20,167 bases of DNA from a virus. Of the stretch, positions 7,833-17,800 are shown one piece after another. The translations under genes were made by a program, and so were the position numbers. The notes beneath the pieces are model-generated. The model did not search any database, had not been told where the DNA came from, and was given only the letters and a program-made list of their open reading frames with translations. Within the stretch, counting starts at the first letter, position 1; the number at the start of each line of letters is the position of its first letter. The DNA lies in IMG/VR virus record IMGVR_UViG_3300049215_000492, positions 1 to 20,167 of that record; one strand, given 5' to 3'.

Positions 7833-8293
7833 TGAGAGCGGGCATGTACGCGATCCGCGACGCGGAAATCGCTGACGTCTATGCGCTTGCGCGCAACCTG
7901 CGCGACGGCGACCGGCTGGAATGCGCGGGCTATGGCTTCTCGCCGCGCGAGGGGCTGCGCAAGGCCTATCGCGCGGCCCTCTACCGCCGCGCCGCCGCGA
8001 TCGGCGGCGAAGTGGCCGCCATGTGGGGCGTCTGCGGGCCGGCGCTCGGCCGCACCGGCTATCCCTGGCTGATGACTGCGCCCGCGGTTGAGCGGATTCC
8101 GGTATCGTTTTTTCGCGAGGCGCGGCGGGAGCTTGGGAGGATGCATAGGATGTATCCCAGGCTCGAAGGACAGGTGGCGGCCGAATACGTGATGGCCTGC
8201 CGGTTTCTTGAGGCGCTGGGATTTGCCCTGGGCCCGGCGCATGAATTCGGGCCGCGCAAGGCGAAATTCCGCGCCTTCGTTCTGGAGGGCTGA
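7832..8293 (+). CDS. gp13-like protein with GNAT acetyltransferase-type fold (DUF2833-like)
   Basis: This 153-residue protein has an N-terminal IRDAEIADVYALARNLR, a central strand pair (AAIGGEVAAMWGV), GYPWLMT, a helix ARRELGRMHRMYPRLEG and a C-terminal FLEALGFALGP. This is the DUF2833 arrangement, a GNAT-like fold that includes T7 gp13 (internal virion protein A: ...YDTLWNYV...IRFLKTIGA). It directly follows the nozzle gene, as gene 13 follows 12 in T7. In T7, gp13 is small and needed for infective particles; acetyltransferase activity has not been shown as far as I know. The start at 7832 overlaps the upstream stop; Met5 is an alternative. The stop overlaps the next ATG (TGATG). Confidence 0.75.
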   Translation: MRAGMYAIRDAEIADVYALARNLRDGDRLECAGYGFSPREGLRKAYRAALYRRAAAIGGEVAAMWGVCGPALGRTGYPWLMTAPAVERIPVSFFREARRELGRMHRMYPRLEGQVAAEYVMACRFLEALGFALGPAHEFGPRKAKFRAFVLEG

Positions 8294-8844
8294 TGTCCGC
8301 TCACGTAATGCTCGACCTCGAAACCTGGGGCATCGCGCCGGGGAGCGCGCTGCGTTCGATTGGCGCGGTCCTGTTCGACCCGCGCGGCGGATGCATCTCT
8401 TCCCTCGAGCCGCACGAATTCTATGCCAATATCGACCGCGCCTCCTGCGAGTTCGCGGGCCTTGCGATCGATCCGGCGACAGTCCGATGGTGGCGGCGCC
8501 AGCCGCAGGAGGCGCAGGATGCTCTCCTTGCCGAGGCAAAACCGCTCCATATCGTGGCGATGCAATTTCATGAATGGTGGCGGCTCGTCCGCGGGCGGTA
8601 TCTGTGGTCGAACGGCGCGAATTTCGACGAGCCGCTGTGGCGCGCCGCCTGCAGCGCAGTCGGCTTGCGCGTTCCCTGGGCCTATTGGGACGTGCGCGAT
8701 ACCCGCACCGCATGGGATCTCGCCGGCGTTGACGCGCGGATGGTCCGGCGCGGCGGCGTTGCCCACAACGCCCTCGACGACGCGCGGCATCAGGCGCATT
8801 GCGTGGTTCTTGCCTACCGGCGGCTCGGGCTCGGGTGCCTCTGA
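8293..8844 (+). CDS. DEDDh 3'-5' exonuclease (exodeoxyribonuclease VIII / Rv2179c-like)
   Basis: This 183-residue protein shows all motifs of a DEDDh exonuclease: MLDLETWG (Asp8, Glu10), a following SIGAVLFDPRGG strand, SNGANFDEPLW (Asp112) and HNALDDARHQA (His158, Asp163). The length and SIGAVLFD/WSNGANFD forms fit the small phage and bacterial proteins related to the C-terminal exonuclease domain of RecE and to Rv2179c. They hydrolyse single-stranded DNA or RNA ends with two metal ions. All catalytic residues are present, so it should be active. It lies between the gp13- and gp14-like genes, where T7 has no exonuclease. It might act in the cytoplasm on recombination or degradation, or be packaged; the sequence does not decide. 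Start and stop context are tight with gp13. Confidence 0.85.
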   Translation: MSAHVMLDLETWGIAPGSALRSIGAVLFDPRGGCISSLEPHEFYANIDRASCEFAGLAIDPATVRWWRRQPQEAQDALLAEAKPLHIVAMQFHEWWRLVRGRYLWSNGANFDEPLWRAACSAVGLRVPWAYWDVRDTRTAWDLAGVDARMVRRGGVAHNALDDARHQAHCVVLAYRRLGLGCL

Positions 8845-8880
8845 GCCTGTGTCTCCCGTGGCTATGGAGCTGATCTGAAT

Positions 8881-9411
8881 ATGGGCCTTCCCGCCGCCCT
8901 GCTCGGTATCGGCCTTGCGGGGACCGCCGTCAACGCCTACGGCCAATACGAGGCCGGCCAGGCGCAATCCGAGGCGGCCGCCTACCAGGCCCAGGTCGCG
9001 GCCAACAATGCCGCCATCGCGCGTCAGAACGCCAGCATGGAAAGCGCGGCCGGGGAGGCCCAGACGGTCGCCAAGGGGCTCCAGACGCGCGCCCTGATCG
9101 GCAAGGAGCGCGCCTATGCTGGCGCGTCCGGCGTCGATACGAATGTGGGTTCGGCTGCCGCGGTGCGCGCCGGCACCGAGCAGATGGGCATGCTCGACGC
9201 GCTGACGATCCGCTCCAATGCCGCCAAGCGCGCCTGGGCCTCCGAGGTGCAGGCGACAAGCGAGGAGGCGCAGTCGCAGCTTTATCAGTTCGAGAGATCG
9301 CAGGCCGCCGCGGCCGGCGGCATTGCCGCGGCCGGCTCGCTGCTGTCCGGCGCGAGCACCGTGGGCGGCAACTATCTGCGCTGGCAGAATGCCGGCGGAT
9401 CGGGATTCTGA
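8881..9411 (+). CDS. Internal virion protein B-like (T7 gp14-like) ejection protein
   Basis: The 176-residue protein has a hydrophobic Gly/Ala-rich N-terminus (ALLGIGLAGTAVNAYG) that can insert in membranes. A long Ala/Gln-rich helical part follows, then the marker region GASGVDTNVGSAAAVRAGTE with DALTIRSNAAKRAWA. This ASGV-----GS-------(D)-LTIR-NA pattern is typical of gp14-like internal proteins of podoviruses. In T7, gp14 (196 residues) is ejected first and forms the pore in the outer membrane. A GGAG motif is present upstream, and the gene lies 36 bases after the exonuclease. The order gp14-gp15-gp16 downstream is kept. Confidence 0.78.
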   Translation: MGLPAALLGIGLAGTAVNAYGQYEAGQAQSEAAAYQAQVAANNAAIARQNASMESAAGEAQTVAKGLQTRALIGKERAYAGASGVDTNVGSAAAVRAGTEQMGMLDALTIRSNAAKRAWASEVQATSEEAQSQLYQFERSQAAAAGGIAAAGSLLSGASTVGGNYLRWQNAGGSGF

Positions 9412-9429
9412 CGCGGAAGGACCGCAGGC

Positions 9430-11841
9430 GTGCCCGGCTATGCGCTCAACATAGATCCGCTGCCGTCGGTCAGTCCGATCGGGGCGCCGGGCGGCGATTT
9501 CGAACGCATCGAGGCGTCGCCGGAGATGTTCGGCGGCGCGATCGCGCGCGCGCTCGGCGGGCTCGGTCATGGCGTGGAAGCCGTCGGCAACACCGCCCTC
9601 GAGGTGCTGCGGCAGCGCCAGGAACTGACCAACGAGATCGGCGCTTCCGAGACCAATACCTGGCTCGCCAAAGCGATCACCGACAGGTTCAACGATTTCG
9701 GGCGGCTGCAGGGGCGCGCCGCGCAGGACGCGCTGCCGAAATACAAGCAGGATATCGAAGACCTCTACCAGCAATCGCTCAAGAGCGCGGGCGACAATCT
9801 CGCCATGAAGGCGATGCTGGCGAGATCCGGCCGCTATCTGACCGACGCCTATTATCGCTACGGCACCCAGCATGCCGATTCGCAGTGGCGGCAATGGCAG
9901 GACAAGACCGCCGCCGACCGTGCGGCCGAATACGGCAATCAGGCGGCGATCGCCGCGGAGCACGGGACCTGGGACGACGTAGCGGCGTTCCTCCATACTT
10001 CCGACGACGAGATATCCAAGCGCTTCGAGGCGCAGGGCTGGCAGACGCAGGATATCGCTCCGGAGATCGCCAGAAACCGCGGCCGCAATGTGCGCAATAT
10101 CGTTGAAACGCTGGCGGCCCAAGGCGATTTTCGCACTGCCCAGGCGGTCTATGACAGATATCAGGACGGCATGGACGCGGCGTCGCGGCTTGCCGCCGTC
10201 TCCAGGCTGCGCACCGCCAATGCGCAGATCGAAGGCCATCGTATCGCCGATGAGGAGACCGGCCGGGCGCTGCGCGCGGATGCGGCGGCCTTTCTCAAGG
10301 AGCGCACGAGGGCCCGCATCGAGGGCCTCAATCCCGATTTTGCCGGACGGCTCGTCGAGGCGGCGCGGGACTTCGAAGCGCAGACCGGCGGCAGAGCTGC
10401 CTTCGAGAGTCTCAAGCGCACCACGGAGGAGCAGGCCGAGATCTACGAGCGGCACCTTGCGATGCCCGGCGGCGTCGCGGCCCATCCTGCCGCGCCTCCG
10501 GGCCGCTCGCGCCACGAGCGCGGCGAGGCGGCGGACATTCCCGCCGGCCCGTTCCGCGACTGGCTGCACGAGAACGCCGGCCGCTACGGTCTCGAATTTC
10601 TCAAGGGCGAGACCGGCCGTAATGATCCCGGCCATGTGCAGCTCGCGGCCGGGCCGACCGGCCCGCACGACGGCGACAGGGGCGCGGTCTTTGACCGTAT
10701 CGTCGAGAGGACGAAGGACAATCCGCTGGCGCAGAGCTATGCCGTCGCCCGGATGAACCAGATTTTTGCGGTCGCGCGCGACGAGCGCGTGCAGGGCCTT
10801 GCGCTGTTCAATCGCCGCCTGCAGGACACGACGATCGAGGCGATGGCGACGGGAACGGTGCGTGAGCCGTTGACCGAGGACGATTTCTTCGTCCACCGCA
10901 AGCCCGGCGAAAGCGCCGACGATGCGCTCGACCGCTATCAGAGCTATCTCGCCGATCTTCGCAACGGCGCCGACCGTCATGCCATGGACGGCATGTCAAC
11001 CGCCGACATGCGCGCCATGATCGCCGCGGCCGAGCCGCGGCCCGATGTTCCGGGCGGCATGACCCGTGCGGTGGAGCGTCAAGCGTTTCTCATCAAGACG
11101 ATGGAGGAGATCGAAAAGAAGCGCCGCGACGATCCGGCCGGCGCGGTCGCAAAATCGCCGGCCGTGATCATGGCCCTGCAGCAATACGACCCGCAGAAGC
11201 CCGAGACCTTCCGCTCCGTGGCCGATGCGCGGCTCGCCGCCCAGGCCGAACTCGGCATTCCGCCGGAGGAGCGCTCCGCAATCGCCAAGGACGAGGCGCT
11301 CGAGATGATCGCCCCGGTGTGGCGCGCGCTGCCCGGACAGGAGCGCGCCGCCGTAGTTGCGGCGGCTGCGCGCTTCGAGACGATGTTCGGTCCGGCATGG
11401 CCGCAGGCCTTTACCTATGCGCTGCGCGCGCATGCCGTCGACGCGGCGGTCAAGGAGGCCGCGGTCGCCGTGATCCGCAAATGGCTCAAGGGACAGCAGG
11501 CATCCGACGCCGCGGCCCGCGCCGTCGACCAGGAGAACGAGATCGCGGCCGCCGATGCGGCGGTGCGCGCAATGACCCCTGCGCAGATCCGCGAGACCGC
11601 CGAAGCGGTAAGGATGGGCGCTGGCCCGTTCGTGCCGGCCGATTTTGCGCAGCCGGCAGCGACGCCGGAGAGAAGTGCGGAAAAAAGCGTGGAGGCAAGG
11701 CCCGTGCCTCCCGCGGCCGATATCATTGCGCTGCGGCGCAACCCCGCCCTCGGAGCGCGCTTCGACGAGAAATACGGCAAGGGCGCGGCAAAGCAGATTC
11801 TCGAGCGCTATCCGCTCGGAGCAGGCGATGGCGGACGATGA
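9430..11841 (+). CDS. Internal virion protein C-like (T7 gp15-like) with M15 peptidase domain
   Basis: The 803-residue product starts with GTG at 9430, nine bases after GGAAGG. Residues 1-290 and 410-803 are helical, Ala/Glu/Arg-rich and charged, like the tube-forming gp15 of T7 (747 residues). Between them, about 297-406, lies a peptidase M15 (VanY/D-Ala-D-Ala carboxypeptidase) domain: NPDFAGRLVEAARDFEAQTG, then SRHERGEAADI (His362, Asp369) and NDPGHVQLA (Asp399, His402). The spacings His-x6-Asp and Asp-x2-His match the zinc ligands and catalytic acid of VanX and phage L-Ala-D-Glu endopeptidases. It should cut peptide cross-links of peptidoglycan during DNA ejection. In T7 the wall-cutting activity is a transglycosylase in gp16, so here the task may have moved to gp15. 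The gene ends 14 bases inside the next gene. Confidence 0.75.
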   Translation: MPGYALNIDPLPSVSPIGAPGGDFERIEASPEMFGGAIARALGGLGHGVEAVGNTALEVLRQRQELTNEIGASETNTWLAKAITDRFNDFGRLQGRAAQDALPKYKQDIEDLYQQSLKSAGDNLAMKAMLARSGRYLTDAYYRYGTQHADSQWRQWQDKTAADRAAEYGNQAAIAAEHGTWDDVAAFLHTSDDEISKRFEAQGWQTQDIAPEIARNRGRNVRNIVETLAAQGDFRTAQAVYDRYQDGMDAASRLAAVSRLRTANAQIEGHRIADEETGRALRADAAAFLKERTRARIEGLNPDFAGRLVEAARDFEAQTGGRAAFESLKRTTEEQAEIYERHLAMPGGVAAHPAAPPGRSRHERGEAADIPAGPFRDWLHENAGRYGLEFLKGETGRNDPGHVQLAAGPTGPHDGDRGAVFDRIVERTKDNPLAQSYAVARMNQIFAVARDERVQGLALFNRRLQDTTIEAMATGTVREPLTEDDFFVHRKPGESADDALDRYQSYLADLRNGADRHAMDGMSTADMRAMIAAAEPRPDVPGGMTRAVERQAFLIKTMEEIEKKRRDDPAGAVAKSPAVIMALQQYDPQKPETFRSVADARLAAQAELGIPPEERSAIAKDEALEMIAPVWRALPGQERAAVVAAAARFETMFGPAWPQAFTYALRAHAVDAAVKEAAVAVIRKWLKGQQASDAAARAVDQENEIAAADAAVRAMTPAQIRETAEAVRMGAGPFVPADFAQPAATPERSAEKSVEARPVPPAADIIALRRNPALGARFDEKYGKGAAKQILERYPLGAGDGGR
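11818..11821 (+). promoter_or_regulatory. Ribosome-binding site fixing the start of the giant gene
   Basis: GGAG lies six bases before the ATG at 11828. It lies within the end of the gp15-like gene and sets the start of the 2434-residue protein, against a longer in-frame extension to 11645 that is poor in coding character. Confidence 0.55.
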
Positions 11842-14800
11842 CGTGCTGACGGCCGAGCCGGCGGCGCAGGCCGCGGAAGCCCGCGAGGCCGCCGCCGCGC
11901 GGCTCGCCCGGCCGCTCGGCCTCGGGCATATTCTCGTCCCCGGCCCCGAACCGCCGGAGGAAGATTATTCCGTCCTGCCGTCCGACCGCGCAGAGACACA
12001 GGCCGGCGATGTCGATATCGGGGAGCGCTTCAGGCTGGGGCGGCTCAATTCATATTATCGCGGCACCATCGCCGGCAGCGGACGCCTCGCCGAGCTGGCG
12101 CGGGTTGCGACCGCGCCGGAAGACCGGCTGACCGATGCCGAACGCAAGCTGCGTCCGGCGTGGAAAAAGGAATATGACGGCATCGTCGCCGACCTCGCCC
12201 GCTATGACCTGATGCAGCCGTGGGGCACAACGCTGGAGGGCGCGGCGGCGCTCGGCGGCGCGCTCGCCGGCGGCATGATGAGTCCTGAGAGCTTCATCGG
12301 CGCTCCGGCTCGCGGCGCAAACTGGCTTGCCCGCACCATCAGCGCCGCCGTCCGGCAAGGCCACATTCAGGCTGCGGTCGACCCCGTTGTGCAATGGCTC
12401 AACCGCCAGGGCGGGACGGAGCAGGAGTCTGACCCCTGGCACACCGTCGAGGCGGCGGGGCTTGGCGCCGTCATCGGCGGCGGCCTGCACGGCATCCTCG
12501 GCGAGCTTGTTCCGGCAGTGCGGGTGCGTAAATTGCGCGCGGATCTTGCCGCCGAGGACGAGGCCTTTGCCGGCGAGGTCGAGCGCCAGGCCGCGGCTGA
12601 GCCGGAAATCCCGCAGCAATTGCCGAGCGACGCGGCTGAGGCCGCTGAAGCAAACGCCGCGGCCTCTGCGCAGGAGACGCAAGCTCCTGCGCCTGAACAA
12701 CCCCCTGCGCCTGGACAACCCCCTGCGCCTGGACAACCCCCTGCGCCTGGACAACCCCCTGCGCCTGAACAACCCCCTGCGCCTGGACAACCCCCTGCGC
12801 CTGGACAAGCTTCTGCGCCGCCTCAGCCGCCGCCCGCTCGCGCTTCTGCGCTGGCCGCTCCGGAGGACGCCTCGGCCTGGACCAAGACAGGCGGCCAGAA
12901 AGGCTCCAATCCGGGCGGGACCTACAAAGATACCCATGGCGTCGCGTGGTACGTCAAGACGCCGCAGACCGAAGACCACGCCCGCAACGAAATGCTGGCG
13001 AATGAGCTTTACCGCTATGCCGGCGCCAGCGTGCCGGAGATGAAGCTCGTCACCCTTGACGGCAAGCCGGCGGTGGCGAGCCGCGTGCTGCCGAGCGGAA
13101 TGCAGCAGCTTGCAAAATTTCCCTCGGCCGGCGCCCACGCGAAATTCGCAATCGATGCTATCAGGAGAGACTTTGCAGCCGACGCCTGGCTCGCCAATCA
13201 TGATGTGATCGGCCTCGGCCGCGACAACATCCTCGTCAGCCCGACAGATCCGGCCCAGGTCGTGCGCATCGACCAGGGCGGCGCGCTGCGCTATCGTGCG
13301 CAAGGCCAGCCCAAGCAGAATTTCGGGCCGAAGGTTGTCGAGTTCGAGACCATGCGCGATCCCAAGATCGCGCCGCAGGCCGCGCAGATATTCGGCCCGA
13401 TGTCGGACCAGGAGCTGCTCTCCTCGATCAACCGCGTGCTGCTCGTTCCCGACGAGGACATCCGCGACGCGGTGGCGAAGTTCGGCCCCGCCGACAAGGC
13501 GGAAGCGGACAAGCTTGTTGATACGCTGATCGCCCGGCAGGATGACCTGCGCGAGATTCGCAAGAACCTGATGGCGAAGATCGCCGCCAGGATGCAGTCC
13601 GCCGCCGCGCCTGCGCCTGCGGGAGCGCCCCCGGCAGCCGCGCCTTCGCCTCCTTCCGCGCCTTCGAACGGCGTCAGCGTCGTCTGGGGCAAGAGCGGCG
13701 GCGGAAAGCCGATCAGCCAGTCCAATCCGGGCGCGCCGCTTGCTCCGCTCGCCCATATTCCCGGCGGCGCGCCCGTCGCCGCGGACGTCGCGCATCTTCC
13801 CGCCGGGCCGCCGCTCAAGAGCGCTTCATGGGCTAAGAAGCCTCCGACGAATTGGAGCAATGTCGGCGGGAAAGATGCTGCGCTCCTCAAGACCGAGCCG
13901 CCGTTCAAGACGCCGTTCGGCAAGAAACCCGCGTCCGGCGTCATCATCCGCGAGCCGGACGGACGCGTCTGGATCGTCGCCCCCACCGACCGGTTCGGCG
14001 GTTATGAGCACACGTTTCCGAAGGGAAGAGTCAGTCCCGGCCTTTCCCCGCAGGCGAACGCCATCAAAGAAGCTTTCCAGGAGACCGGCCTCAAGGTCAA
14101 GATTACCGGCCTCATTGGCGATCTGCAAGGCGACACCAGCATCACGCGCTATTATTGGGCCGAGCGTACCGGCGGCAGCCCGGAAGATGCACATTGGGAA
14201 ACCGAGGCGGTCAAGCTCGTCCCAGCCGCGCGGCTGTTCGATTATCTCAACATGCCGCGCGACCAGGAGCTCGCCAAGGCTGCGTTCGGCAATGCGCTCA
14301 AGCCCGGCAAGCACGGCGACCCTGCGGCGATCGCCGCTCCGGCGTCGGCAGGAGGCGCGAGCGGCGCCGAAAAATCCGCCAAGGATTGGATCAAAACCAA
14401 CATGGCGAACGTACATACGGCCGCGGAGGTTGACGCGATGACCGCAGACGAAGCGGTCACTTACGCGGAGCACCACGGGTGGAGACCCGCGGGCGCGCCG
14501 AGGAAAGGCATTCCTGGCGCCCCGGGCAGCCATCCTGCTCTGCCGATGGACCAGGCCTCGCGCGAGGCCCGCGCCAAGCAGGCAGGCTTTAAGCTGCCGG
14601 GAATGCCGGAGCCGTGGGCGCTGACCTGGTATCACTCGACGCCGAATATTTTTGAGGCCTTCGACCTCGGCCACGTGGGCAGCTTCCATTCAACCAGTAA
14701 AGAAAAGGCAGTTTTTCTATCCAACAGTCTGAAGATCGCCAAGAAATTCGGCAAGGGCGGCCCGGTCTATCCGATGTGGACGCGGGCGCAAAAGGTCATG

Positions 14801-17800
14801 GTGATCGACCCTGAGCCTGGAGATGCCTATCGCACTTTCAGCAGCACGTTCTTCGGCGCGAAGATCCAGGAGGCGGTCAAACACGGCTACGACGCTGTAC
14901 TGTTCCGGAAGATATCCGATGCGGGCGGCGTCGGCGATCAATTGGCGGTGCTGCATCCGAACCTTTTGCGCTCGATCCACGCCGCATTTGATCCGGCCGA
15001 GGTCATCAGCCCCAAGCTTGCCGCGATCAAGCCTGGAAAGAAGGAGATGACGCCGCAGGAGTTCGATCGGGCCTATCGGGAGATGCTCGAACAGGCGTCG
15101 AGTGACATGGTTGAGGCGCAGGAACGCCGGCAATCCGTCCATCCGGGCAGGGAAGCGCCGCTCGCCGGCACCGCCGAAGGTGCGGCGGAAGGCGAATCCC
15201 ATCTGCAGGCCATCGCTCAGCGCAAGAGCGGGCAGACGCTCGCGGGAGAAGTGAAGCGGCCCGCGGCCGGCGTCGCCCAGCCGGCGGCGACCGCCGTCAC
15301 GACATCCACTGCCGCGCCCGCCGCGTCCGGCGGCGCAGCAGCGTCATCGCTTCCGGGCGTCTCTGCCGCGCTTACGCCCGCCGCGCAGCAAGCGAAGGAC
15401 GCCGCAATCCGTTCGCTTCAGCAGCAGGTGACGGACCTTGCAAAAGCGATGGGTCTCACCGTGCACGAAGGCCGCATACAGATCAAAGGCGGCCTTGGCC
15501 AGTTCAACTCGAAAAGCGACGTCATCCGCGTCAAGGAGATCCCCGACCTCGTGGCCGTGGCCCACGAAGCGGGGCACGCCATCGAGCAAAAGGTCGGGCA
15601 AGACCTTACCAATGTTATCAACTCCTTTGCCTATGAGTTGGGGCCGCTCGACTACGAATGGCCGGCCCAGGCGCGGCCGGCCGAAGGCTTTGCCGAATTC
15701 GTCCGCCATATGATCGGCAATCCGGCCTATGCGCAGAAGCAGGCGCCCGGCTTCATGACGGCGTTCCGCAACCTGATGGCGCAGCGCGCGCCGGATCTGC
15801 TCAAGGCGATCGACAATGCCGCCGCAGCCTACAAGGCCTACACGGAAGCGTCATCGGCCGGCGCGATTCAATCGATGATCCGCAGTCAGGCCGAAAAGCA
15901 GCAAGGCTGGCGCGGCGTCGTCCAGCGCGTCCGCGAGGACGGCCTCGCCGCAACGATCAATGTCGTGATGTCGCGCGCCTATGACATGACGTTCGACAAG
16001 AATTCCGACATGTTCCGTATGGTGCGCGATGTCGCCCGCGCGGTTCGCGACGAGACCGGAAAGCTTGTCGATCTCAAGGCGGCCGACAACCCCGCCATTC
16101 TACTGCAGATGGCACCCGACGCCGCGCGTGCGCGCGCCATCGCCGACACCAACCGCGGCACCGTCCCTTATCACGGCGTCGCGCCGCGCGGCCCGTCGCT
16201 GACCGACGCGCTCGCCAAGGCGATCGACGCGCCCACCCGCTTCGGCCAATGGGACGAGGACAAGCGCACTTTGTTTTCGGTCTACCTCATCGCCCGCCGC
16301 GGCGAGTACCTGTGGCGCCGCTTCGAAGCCGGCGAATTGCCTAATCCGCCGGTCGCCTTCAGCAAGGCCGACGCCATCCAGGCGATGGCGGACCTCGAAG
16401 CCGCCAATCCGACCTTCCGCGCCGCCTCCGACATGGTGCACGCCTGGACCAGGGAGCAGCTCATCAAGATGCGCGACGCCGGACTCAAGGAGCCCGAGGT
16501 CATCGATCGCCTGCTGCGCCAGGAATTCTATGTGCCGTTCATGCGCGACATGTCGGACAAGCCGATGGCCGGCGGCCCCACCGCCATCGGCGCGATGCAT
16601 GAAGGGCCAGGCGCGACCGAGCTCATCAAGCGCATCAAGGGCTCCGCGCGCGACATCTTCGATCCGATCGAATCGCTGATCGGACAGGCGCGGCTGCTCA
16701 ACCGCGCCATCGTCTATAACGACATCTATCTCGCGCTCGAACGGCTGAGCGAGCTGCCCGGCGCCCGCGCCGGCCGGTTTTTCGAGCCCGTCCCGGCCTA
16801 CGAGCCGCACCGGACGGTCTTCGACCTCGGCGACGTCATTGAGAAGAAGCTGATCGCCAGCGGCGTGCTGCCGGACGACGCGGCCGTGGCGACCGCCGGC
16901 ATCGTCAATCTGTTCGGCGAAGATCCGCTGATGGGCGCGTTCTTCCGCATGGAGAAGACCGCGCCGCACGGCGAGCCGATCGTCTTCTATCGCAAGGAGG
17001 GAAAGCTCAAGGCGGCGCGGGTCATGGCGGCGGCGGACAGCGGCGAAGGCTACAGGCTGTTCGAATTGTTGACCGCGATGCCGCAGACGATGGGCGATTT
17101 GTTCTCCGACCTCGTCGGGGCGGTCAGCCACGTCCAGCGCGCCGGCATCGTCACCAATCCGACCTTTATCCTGACCAACTACATCCGCGACCAGCTCGCC
17201 ACTTTCCTGCTGCGGCCCGGCTATGTGCCGATCTTGTCAGGGTTCAAGGGCCTCATCTCGGAGGCGCGACAAGGCGAAGCCGCACGGCTCTATGCGCTCG
17301 GCGGCGGCGTGTCGCCCGGCGCCGCCGTTGCGCCGCTGGAGCATATGCTTCGCAACGACGTCGCGGCGCTGGCGCAGAACGGCTATCTCGTCAGCCGCCT
17401 TGGCCCGACCGGGCATCTGCTCACCACGATGCCGTCATGGGAAGAATTCGGCAAAGGAACGCCGCAGGACCTTTCACGCAACCTCGCGGAAGCCTTTCGC
17501 GGCTGGCTTGAATTCTCGCAGATCACCGAGGCCGGCACGCGCAATTCGGTGTTCGGCATCGTCTACAGGCAGAAGCTGGCGCAAGGGCTGTCGCCTTATG
17601 AGGCAATGGAGGAAGCGGCCTGGCAGGCGCGCGACCTGCTCGATTTCGGGCGTCACGGCTCGCATATGCTGATGGCGCAGCGCTTCATCCCGTTCCTCAA
17701 TGCGTATCTGCAAGGACTCGACAAGGCTTACCGGACCATTGCGCAGCCGATCATCGACAGGATTCGCGGCGATCAGGTTTTTGCCTCGGATGCGGAGAAT

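Noticed and set aside
8059-10980. Minus-strand open frame of 973 codons
   Set aside because: It lies opposite four well-supported plus-strand genes (gp13-like, exonuclease, gp14-like, gp15-like). Its translation is Arg/Gly/His-rich without domain motifs, as expected for an antisense frame in GC-rich DNA.
11645-11827. Upstream extension of the giant gene
   Set aside because: The extra 61 codons are Arg-rich and overlap the gp15-like gene in another frame; the ATG at 11828 has a GGAG site and yields a reasonable N-terminus.
11828-12700. Lytic transglycosylase domain expected at the gp16 N-terminus
   Set aside because: No Glu-Ser plus GxxQ/NPxxN-type motif of SLT domains was visible, so it is not annotated; a profile search would be decisive.
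12686-12811. CRISPR array
   Set aside because: The units are contiguous 18-base coding repeats without spacers.
12050-13795. Minus-strand open frame of 581 codons
   Set aside because: It is antisense to the kinase-like part of the giant gene, and its translation contains long RRR/GLSRRRGL repeats that only mirror the PAPGQP repeat.
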